A DNA stretch of 64,000 bases. It comes from Glandiceps talaboti (taxonomy: Eukaryota > Hemichordata > Enteropneusta > Spengelidae). A program made the translations under genes and the position numbers. Location of the stretch: positions 12,711,410 to 12,775,409 of the forward strand of contig NC_135556.1 in NCBI RefSeq assembly GCF_964340395.1, written 5' to 3'. The notes below the pieces were generated by a model, which saw only the letters and a list, made by a program, of their open reading frames with translations, did not search any database and was not told where the DNA came from. Below, piece by piece: positions 55,601 through 64,000 of the stretch; position 1 is the first letter of the stretch; every line of letters starts with the position of its first letter.

Positions 55601-55867
55601 GACACGGGGTTACGTCGAGGGGGGGGGGCATATAACTAACTAGATTTTACTACATGCGCAGATACTCGTTAATAATATTTCACCTATGGACCCTGGTGCA
55701 AATATAAAAACCCGGAAGTGGAATGGCAGAAGACCCCGGCCCGAGATCCAGGAATCTTGATGACCTCGTCCTTGTAACCGCAATTCATTTTAAAGGCTGC
55801 ATCTACTTGTCTTTACCTGCGATCGTTGTAGGTGTCCTACAATCGTATTTAGTCGGTTACAGCTCAT
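52668..55867 (-). CDS. URAH: 5-hydroxyisourate hydrolase, peroxisomal (4 exons, 148 aa)
   Basis: Transthyretin-like HIU hydrolase: opens 5-hydroxyisourate to OHCU, the step after urate oxidase. Exons on the minus strand: 55817-55867, 54837-55006, 53549-53684, 52668-52757; 447 bases in all, with every phase matching. Catalytic signature residues are present: His42 (LTTHVLD), Arg81 (NPDGRCPG), His130/132 (SQHYHVP) and the C-terminal YRGS that separates HIU hydrolases from transthyretin. FYPYV precedes the last exon. Residues 5-13, RLNTIVGHL, are a textbook PTS2 peroxisome signal, and exon 1 codes for little else. A 10-codon upstream ORF (55864-55893) ends in TGA overlapping the start ATG. ATG at codon 32 could make a form without PTS2. 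Confidence 0.96.
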
Positions 55868-56644
55868 AAGTTGGCACTCCGCAAAACACGCATCGAGTCC
55901 AGGCCCGCTGCGCTGCTGCTGGGCAGATGACGATCAGTGACCTTTGACACGGATGTGACGTTTACCAAAGTAAGTTGTTTTGTTTACAATTACTAGGGGA
56001 CGACGACAATAATGAAATAAATCAACACTCATAAGCGTACAAAAATAGACATAAATGCTATCATGAAAAAAGAAGAAGTATAAGTAGGTCCTTTCAATAC
56101 TTTTTTTTAAAAACTTGGAAGCGTAGGTCGACGGCTGATGCGAGTAAGGGCCCAATGTCGTGTTAATCTCCACAATTCAATTTGTTATTACAAGTTGAAA
56201 GTTGCAAATTTAATTTAAAATGCAATTTAATTATAATTTTGTGTCTCCATCACAGTATGTTGTTATAAGTTAATTAAAAACAACGTACAACCCTCTCATA
56301 AAGAATAAGCTTATATCAATTAAGTGTAATTTAATTACAATTAGTGACTGTTTTATCTACATTTTTACATGGACTAAAAAGTGTCCATTTGATTAAAACC
56401 GGAAAGTGCAATTTATCCCCCTTCATGGCTGTAATGGATGTTAATTATAATACGTTAGTAATTAGACTTCCTACCGCTCAAAGATTCGCGGTTATAAACA
56501 TATGAATATATACTAGCTCTGCAAATATACGCGTCGAGGTTTCCGACACGTCTACAACCCACTCAGCTCCGAAGATGTGTCGGAATTATCAAAGCACATT
56601 ATATACGTGTATCCACAGCTATACATACACCTAATGTACCAGTT
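55868..56644. other. URAH upstream region
   Basis: Should contain the URAH promoter. No TATA box is evident. An ETS-type CCGGAAGT motif lies nearby at 55712-55719, but inside intron 1. The remaining sequence is AT-rich with no gene seen. Confidence 0.35.
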
Positions 56645-56753
56645 CACAGGCACTCGAATCAATGTGTATGATTTTAAAAAAAAAATACGTATGTAAATAA
56701 GACTTACATACATATTTTTTTTTAAATCATACACATTGATTCGAGTGCCTGTG
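56645..56753. mobile_element. 109-bp hAT-like MITE with perfect 8-bp target-site duplication
   Basis: Ends are CACAGGCACTCG and its exact complement CGAGTGCCTGTG; the arms of about 48 bp are nearly perfect inverted repeats around a short AT-rich centre. TACCAGTT stands directly on both sides (56637-56644 and 56754-56761). An 8-bp duplication and CA..TG ends fit the hAT superfamily. The near identity of the arms suggests a recent insertion. Confidence 0.88.
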
Positions 56754-56761
56754 TACCAGTT

Positions 56762-57752
56762 AGTATGTCGTAGATATGTTACGACGTCAAATTCATCATC
56801 TCACCACACGAGGGCGTGGTACATAATCAATAAGTCGACATTTGAACATGACATTTGTAATGCTATAAAAGCCTTGAATTTCTGACAACCGGGTATTTTT
56901 AAAGTTACCAATTGGTAATGGAAACTGAGGAGTGCAAAAGTAAAACGGTCCTGATATGTACAATCCTGAGTGATGGTGAATGTATTGATCTTTGTAACAA
57001 ATAGAATATATTATCGCACATGTCGTACATGTTTCATTTATAGTTTTTTGTATTTCATTTTAAATTCATGAGTTTAGAAAATGCATTATTGATAATATTA
57101 TAAATAATACATAAATATACAAATTACGATTACCCTCCACTACATTCCGGGGAGGTGGGGGGGGGGCAACTGTTGCCTTGACGACGGCAATATGGGGAGG
57201 GTCCGCAGGTGGTTTGGGGCTCATTTTACATAATATGATATTGGTTTTAATTCACACTTTGTGCTATTAAAATACGCATGCAAATTACAATATTCAGTTC
57301 AGCGGTTCATTCCGTTTACACAGCGAGTCAACTGCAGAAGGACCTTTGAACATTTGGCAGTACGGTAAGGTCAGAGTGCAACCGTGTATTGTTGTGAGCT
57401 AACAATGCCACGTGTCGCGGTGTATACTATGTCTACTTAAGCTTACAGATTCGGAAAGGTGGGCCGAGTCTCGACGTTTCAATCTCCGTATTTAAAAAAA
57501 ATGTACTGATCTGGCACGTGTCCAAAAACTAAGTTATTTTTTTACGTACAAATATTAAAACTTGTGTACTTGTTTTACTTTTCCGCGTGTTGAGAAGCGT
57601 ATCTTGGTCGGCCCCGTCGTTATGCTAGCCTTTTCTGTTCAAGGTTGGTTGAGGGCAATATACGCAAGAAACAAACACCACTTTCGTTCAACTAAACAAA
57701 TTTCTCTTTTGCACTGACGAAATATTTTGCAATAAAAATCAACAAAACATGG
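56762..57752. other. Intergenic, nothing recognised
   Basis: A G run lies at 57153-57168. No gene, transposon or RNA signature seen. Confidence 0.35.
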
Positions 57753-57834
57753 CGACGAGGATGGGATTCGAACCCACGCGTGCAGAGCACAATGGATTAG
57801 CAGTCCATCGCCTTAACCACTCGGCCACCTCGTC
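57753..57834 (-). tRNA. tRNA-Ser-GCT: tRNA-Ser (anticodon GCU), copy 2
   Basis: Identical over all 82 bases to the copy at 30605. Acceptor stem, variable arm and A and B boxes intact. T4 terminator a few bases past the 3' end on the minus strand. Confidence 0.97.
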
Positions 57835-58084
57835 TGCGCTTACGATAATGTACCCCATCCGCCAAAAAATATAATTTTGCACATGATATGCCGCAACAAC
57901 ATATTGTTTAATATAATTTATTTATTAACTTGCATGTAGCCTTCAACTGGCCTGTACGGTTTACTTTATTCAACCATGGCCGTTTGAAGTCACCATTTAC
58001 GATATTTCCAAAAGTTTCAGAATAACATGAACACAAAGTTGTGACTTTAGTACTGAACTGATAGAAAAGCAACTTTTGTCACTT

Positions 58085-58085
<1 letters not shown>

Positions 58086-58163
<78 letters not shown>
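58086..58163. repeat. (AC)n microsatellite
   Basis: About 39 uninterrupted AC repeats between tRNA copy 2 and the pearl-like element. Confidence 0.97.
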
Positions 58164-58168
<5 letters not shown>

Positions 58169-58227
58169 GTTTCATTCTTCTTTCGCTAAGTAGAGTGGCC
58201 AATCTGCATGGAGAGCATTTCATACAT

Positions 58228-59084
58228 AACCAGATTTAAACTGAATGCCTCCCGTAAGGGAATCACTAATTAATATGTAAATAAATTAAACTAAAAAACT
58301 ATGGTAACAGGCTTTGTTTTTTGGACAAGCGTGCTTTCTTTAACCTAATAGGTTAATGTATGTAAGAGTCTATGATACTGCTTAATTACTAAATATCATT
58401 CATTATTCAAAATACTCATTAAAGGCAAAAGTTGTAGCAACAAACTTCATAGGACAGGTGCAGTATGTATGTGAAGTATGTATTCTTAAGATATAGCCTA
58501 ATTACCAAAAATAATTAATTATGCAAATTATTCATTAACACTGAAAGGTACACCAACAAGCTTTACAGGACATATGTGATTGTTATGGTTAACGTGTGTA
58601 CTGAATTATATTGGAATTGAAGTATGTATTCTTAAGATATAGCCTAATTACCGAAAATCATTAATTATGCAAATTATTCATTAACACTGTACTATAAACA
58701 AACTTGATAGGAGGTATGTGTTTTCTTATGGTTAACGTATGTACTAAATTATGTTGAATTTGAAGTATGTATTCTTAAGATATAGCCTAATTACCAAAAA
58801 TAATTAATTATGCAAATTATTCATTAACGCTGTAAGATACATCAACGAATGTTATAGGACAAATGTATGTTGTTATGTTGAACGAATATACTAAATTATA
58901 TTGAAATTGAAGTATGCAGTCTTAAGATATTGCGTAATTAGTTGATTTCATTAATATGCAAATGTCTCTAATTAAACATTAACAGATCTGGCTCAAAACC
59001 TAATCAGGTCTAGCTATTACCCTAAAAATTATATATCCCAAATTTCATTACAATTGAGCCAGCCGATTTTTAGAAAATGATGAC

Positions 59085-59146
<62 letters not shown>

Positions 59147-59208
59147 GGACGGACACACAGACACACCTTCCCCTTTTAATACCTCCCGTACCCTTACGGG
59201 AGGTAAAA
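58228..59208 (+). mobile_element. Pearl/HINE-like element, complete-looking
   Basis: Left end 'accagatttaaactgaatgc' (also at 21392) with CCTCCCGTAAGGGA. Then about four core units of 141-149 bp starting 'gaagtatgtattcttaagat' (near 58472, 58619, 58760 and 58909), each with 'ttaattatgcaaattattca'. Next an (ACAG)n run at 59088-59144, then a terminal hairpin ACCTCCCGTA/TACGGGAGGT at 59181-59204. Same plan as the element at 6.9-7.76 kb. Non-coding. Confidence 0.7.
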
Positions 59209-59464
59209 ATGAAAATGAAAGAAGACGAGTATGTTATTCCATTATGGATACTACGGTCCGTTTCACCAAAAGGATCATCAGGTGTATGTGTGTGTACAGT
59301 GCCAAGGTGTGTTTGCAGATGGGTCATTGACGTCGGCTGTGTGTACACAAAAATATATGTAAATAAAGGTTACGCATTTTTAAGTAAGAACTTGTTAGCA
59401 TGCCTGCATTTACTGATAAGTTCAGTTCTACAAGTTCACCTTGAATAATGACGGCTGGAAAATA

Positions 59465-59467
<3 letters not shown>

Positions 59468-59495
<28 letters not shown>
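59468..59495. repeat. (CT)n microsatellite
   Basis: About 14 CT repeats. Confidence 0.95.
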
Positions 59496-59577
59496 TATCA
59501 TGCACGTGTGTATATGTGTAATGTATGTATGTCTTGTCTATCAGTCTCTCAAAACGAGAGAGATCAGTAAAATATGG

Positions 59578-59659
59578 CGACGAGGATGGGATTCGAACCC
59601 ACGCGTGCAGAGCACAATGGATTAGCAGTCCATCGCCTTAACCACTCGGCCACCTCGTC
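59578..59659 (-). tRNA. tRNA-Ser-GCT: tRNA-Ser (anticodon GCU), copy 3
   Basis: Identical over all 82 bases to copies 1 and 2, with a T4 terminator on the minus strand just past the 3' end. About 1.74 kb from copy 2 in the same orientation. Confidence 0.97.
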
Positions 59660-60022
59660 TGTTATACATGTGTTAGCCGTATCTGTAAATACATTTAGAG
59701 CACCAGTTTACCTCCTTTCAGAATTTCATTAAACGATATTAATAAGTTATACATTATGAGAGATAACTGTACATTTTTTTTATCCATGCGTAGAACTATC
59801 ACGTGATTTTTCAAATTCTAAAAACTCCCTTTGTAGATCACATTTTACATTAAGTTCATTCATAGACAATAGAGAGTCTATTGTCTATGGTTCATTTAAC
59901 TTTCACAAAAGTTCAGTGGTTTAATATTGTGATGGTATGTAGAATCACACGAGGTGACTCTGACCGGAGACTCGGGTGTCCGCAAAATATAATTCCTTTT
60001 ATTTTGGGGCATCTCACAACTC

Positions 60023-60023
60023 A

Positions 60024-60102
<79 letters not shown>

Positions 60103-60152
60103 ACACACACGCGCACACACGCGCACGCACACACACACACACACACACACAC
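60023..60152. repeat. (AC)n microsatellite
   Basis: About 130 bases of AC with a few GC variants. Confidence 0.97.
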
Positions 60153-60631
60153 ATGCAGTATAGTTTGTAATAAACTTTACAAACAGGAAACACGAGAAAA
60201 TGGCGATTTTGAATATATTTAGGAAACATGGTCAAACTGTGACACACCCATGGTCAAAACAAACTATTCTGGACATTACGTATGTGGTTGTATTTGTTTA
60301 TCCCAAAATAATCGTATTTTACTTGTCAAATTTTTTTATTTTTTTTTCAATTTTATTTTATTTGTACCTTTAACAAATCCCCAAGGTTTTGTTACGTGTA
60401 ATCAATAAAATATAGCCAAATACTTGTCAAACTTGTCCTTTATACTTCACTCATGCTCTGTCCTCTGCTAGTAGCCTGGCCGATGGCCAACATTTCTTAG
60501 AAGGGCGCCCTCTGTAAGACCTTTAGTGACCTTTAGTACTTTGCAACAAGTCCAAAGGTTCATTTCACTGTGTTTCCTTAGTACATGTATAATTCACACA
60601 CCGTCACGTCGTTTTACGTTGTATTCACACA

Positions 60632-63600
60632 ATGGCAAGTCCTGGTATCCTGTCAGAACTCTATGGATTCATAGGAGGGTGGGTTCTCCTCTTCTGGGCG
60701 ATGATCAAATTCTTCTTACCTGCAAAGAAAAAATCGTTGGCCGGAGACATTGTTCTGGTGACGGGTGCCGGAAGTGGTATTGGTCGTTTGCTCGCTATCA
60801 ACTTTGCTCAGAGGGCAGCTACGTTGGTGCTTTGGGACATTGACGATAATGGTAATAAGAAAACCGCCGAGTTGATACGTGAATTGGGGGCTACTGCACA
60901 TTGCTATGTCTGTGACGTTAGTAAGAAAGAGAACGTATACCAAGTGGCCGAGCAGGTCAAGAAGGACGTCGGCGACGTGACTGTACTCGTGAATAACGCT
61001 GGCGTTGTGGCAGGCAAGAAGTTGCTGGATTGCCCCGATGCGTTGGTCGAGAGAACCATGAATGTGAACGCAATGGCTCATTTTTGGGTTAGTTTTTACT
61101 TGGAAGTATCATGGTTTTTTTTTCCATTGATGTGATTTAATTTCGTTGTATTGTATGGATGAATAGAGTCATGTAGTATATCATTACCCCACAGGCACTT
61201 GTTTCTCAGGATATGTTCTTGAATACAATAAGGTAGTGATATCGATAATACTGAGATACTCAGCAAATAATATATGATTATGAAAGGGGTAAAATAACAA
61301 GGGTTTCTAGGATCGCGCAAGTCTACACACAGACAAGTAAGAAACATTTTGGCAACGGGCCATCTCCCATTGTCCGAACTTACTTATGTGTGGTTCACAT
61401 ACTGCGCGCGAAATATGGACTCTCCAGAAACCAAAGTTTATTTGGTGGAAATGTACCAACATTTTTGGAAATGTGAAATATTGAAGTGACTTGCGAAACT
61501 GAAAATTTATGAAATACCTCAATTTCCTGGAGTGACATTCCCCTTAAAAATGTCTGTATTATTGTTAAAGCATTAATATATATGGGATGTCACAGAACTA
61601 ATGAAATGCACATTAGAAATATGTAAAAAAAAAAAAAAAAGTCAGTGTTTGTGCAAAGTATACAACATCCTGCCATAAATTAGCTTATTTAACAAAATTA
61701 ATGTTTTGTTTCAGACAATAAAGGCATTCTTGCCATCAATGATAGCCAATAACCATGGTCATTTGGTGACAATAGCCAGTATGGCTGGATCAATGGGAGC
61801 TGCAGGATTGGTGGAATACTGCGCAAGTAAATTTGCTGCCGTTGGTCTCCATGAATCTATGATGCTTGAACTAGCATCAATGAATGCAAGTGGTGTACAG
61901 ACAACTCTAGTCCAACCATCATTTATTGACACTGGTTTGTTTGAAGGTTTTGATCAAGGGTAGGTTGGTTCTCTGTGTTTTACATACCCCCCTAAGTTTA
62001 CATGTAAGGGAATCTGGTAAACTTCGTATCAATTCATAATCGTACATACTGGTAATTCGATTATTTCCACAATATCTTGGTGGGAAAGTGAATTGCAGTG
62101 AACATGTGATATACTGACTTAGCTAGGCATACCTCAGGAATACCTAAACACACAGAAACTTTGACTTCAAGTAAAGACCACAATTTTCCTCAGCAATGAA
62201 ACCTATATTCTCAGAGGTTTACACACATTACTCAGGAGGCTATTAGCAGGATTGTGATTCACTTTGTCCCAGTTTCAACTCTATTTAAACTCACCCCATT
62301 TTCAACTCGCCCCAAACAACACTAGTAAATGTTTACAAATGTAAACAATACATGGACTCGAAGTACGGGGACCGAAAAATTTACATGATTTTACCTACGT
62401 GGCCAGTTGAAGCATAGCAAATATAGCATGTCGTAGTATAAAGTGGTGGTTGCACATGCATGTGGGTTTTGGGTAAATGTTTGCTAGATCTAGCACTTAT
62501 ACTAGCACAAATAGACAACGGTGTCCATTAAGAGTCATGGAATACCACTTTACAGCCCAAATAATAATGATAATAACCAAGGAGAATATTAGTGACTGAA
62601 TTGCTGCTTACGACTTCTGCTTACGCATTTCAAAGACGTGTCTCCTCTACCTAGTTAACGCAACTGGTTAACGTAAGTATTGAAGTACGTACAAAGTGGT
62701 ACTTCATTAGTGGAATATGAGATACCGTAGACCCTCCAAACTGAGTGTTACTAGCTTCGATTTTCATATATACTCAGGTAAATTATATTGTAAAGAGTTG
62801 GGGCGAGTTGAAATGGGACGAGTTGAAATTGGGGAGAGTTGAAAATGGATCGAGTTGAGTGGGATGAGTTGAAATGGGACGCAGTAACTGTAATGTCCAT
62901 GTGTAAGAAAGACCTGCAGAAACTGTTTAGTTTCTCAGAACAGAGCTGTGCTCACCTTTCCCAGTGAAAGACACTGTTATTATTACATGACCTAGCTTGG
63001 AATAGCTGCATGAGTTATGTCAATTTAGCTTAAGATTTGTACTTCTTACTGTTTAATGAGTTCGTAGTCACATTCTCAGACTCAGATTCTCGGACATTTC
63101 TCATAGGGTGACCCTATTTTTAGAAATGTTTCTCATTACTTTTCATGGCAACAATAGGTCCGTTGGTCGATTTTTTTTTTAAAAAGTAAAAAAAAAATCA
63201 TCTTCTTCATGTTTCACAGCGTCTCCTTTTCTTCCTTTTTATCTTCTTTTTATTGGATTGCTGTAACAAACCCTTTCCCAGGTTCTCCAGCTTCTCTTTT
63301 CCCCTTCTCCACATAACTGACATGTTCTCAGCTCTACTTGAATAACTTCTGTCATGAAAGAAATTCTCTTTTTGTGAACAAGTGTCATCATCGCCACCAT
63401 GACTGTAGATGTCGTTGACAGTCCAGACACTTGCTTATTCATGCCAGAGAGGGCGCTGTTCCACAAAATGTAATGAGAAACAAAAAAAATAGGGTTACCC
63501 ATATGGAGATAATCATCGTGGTGCATGTCATATTTCATTTCTGTAGCAATGTACCCGCACTTCAACCACAATATGTTGCTGATAAAGTGACCGAGGCTGT

Positions 63601-63663
63601 TGAAACCAACCAGAAGATTTTGTGTCTGCCAAGAGTGGCATATATCTTTACCTTCATAAAATT
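60632..63663 (+). CDS. SDR16C5: SDR16C-family short-chain dehydrogenase, epidermal retinol dehydrogenase 2-like (3 exons seen; 3' end outside window)
   Basis: Membrane-bound NAD(P)-dependent retinol dehydrogenase type, oxidising retinol to retinal at ER or lipid droplets. Exons 60632-61087, 61715-61959, 63547-63663 join in phase; the last ends with TT|GTAAGT, so at least one more exon lies to the right. A hydrophobic anchor at about 5-30 is followed by AKKKS, as in RDH10 and SDR16C5. Cofactor motif TGAGSGIG is at 44-51, Asp69 follows beta-2 (points to NAD), NNAG at 121-124, catalytic Asn146, Ser174 and Y187CASK191. LLDCPD, YCASKFAA and LPRVAYIF blocks match SDR16C5 best. The segment after GLFEGF is about four residues shorter than in human, so a microexon may have been missed. 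The start has G at +4. Confidence 0.91.
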
Positions 63664-64000
63664 GTAAGTATTTCAACCTTAGGTGCTAGCACTACATCTG
63701 AACTCTGTGACACATGGATGCCAGTATGGCTTACACAGGTATTTGCACAAGTGCCTGATGTATTCTCTGTGGCCATACTTTCGCAAGTAAAGTGAATAAA
63801 CGTCTCTCATAACATCAAGAATACCCGCACTGGAAATCACGCACCATGGGGTTCTGTTATTATGACATACATAACCAAATTAGCAAATTTCATTTGTCTG
63901 TTCGTATGATTTATTGGACAAAGAACATTGGATAATGTGCCCTCATTTGCATACTGGGTCACATGCAATAATGTTTCCAGCATTGCACTGGAGTGCAGAT
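63664..64000. other. SDR16C5-like intron 3 (right edge)
   Basis: No terminal exon found before the window ends. Contains 'acatggatgccagtatggct', resembling bases 20-40 of the window ('acatgaatgccagaatggct'), perhaps a dispersed repeat. Confidence 0.4.

Noticed and set aside
63239-63676. 145-residue minus-strand ORF
   Set aside because: Opposite strand of SDR16C5-like exon 3 and its intron; no domain, and the plus-strand exon explains the region.

Overview
The window looks like nuclear DNA of a marine invertebrate animal. It carries intron-rich genes with GT-AG splice sites, vertebrate-like protein families, many long microsatellites, several families of small fold-back DNA transposons and LINE fragments. 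Gene content (kynurenine aminotransferase, HIU hydrolase, galactose 3-O-sulfotransferase, an SDR16C retinol dehydrogenase) fits a deuterostome such as a hemichordate or cephalochordate. A lophotrochozoan cannot be excluded from the sequence alone.

Layout: (1) 0-8 kb, minus strand: the first five coding exons of AADAT; the gene runs off the left edge. (2) 8-25.8 kb: about 18 kb with no recognisable gene, full of MITEs, palindromes, (AT)n/(CATA)n/(ATC)n arrays, a LINE tail and a Penelope-like fragment. (3) 25.8-28.9 kb, plus: a two-exon type II membrane carbohydrate sulfotransferase with a dead LINE in its intron. (4) 30.6 kb: a tRNA-Ser(GCU). (5) 31.8-38.5 kb, plus: six-exon GTPBP8, the mitochondrial EngB-type GTPase. 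(6) 40.9-44.7 kb, minus: a three-exon galactose-3-O-sulfotransferase-family gene. (7) 44.7-52.6 kb: intergenic DNA with microsatellites and LINE tails. (8) 52.7-55.9 kb, minus: four-exon 5-hydroxyisourate hydrolase (URAH) with a peroxisomal PTS2 signal. (9) 56-60.6 kb: a 109-bp hAT-like MITE, two more identical tRNA-Ser(GCU) genes and a tandem-repeat mobile element between them. (10) 60.6-63.7 kb, plus: the first three coding exons of an SDR16C5-like retinol dehydrogenase; its last exon or exons lie beyond the right edge.

All six protein genes were assembled from exons whose splice phases agree at every junction. They do not form one pathway: two are Golgi sulfotransferases, one acts in tryptophan/lysine catabolism, one in urate degradation, one in mitochondrial ribosome biogenesis and one in retinoid metabolism.

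The most unusual signal is local tandem duplication touching exons. GTPBP8 has an intronic minisatellite whose units carry copies of the exon 3 splice acceptor, and a decayed copy of exon 4 in intron 4. AADAT has a decayed copy of the end of exon 4. No clearly new multi-gene system was found.
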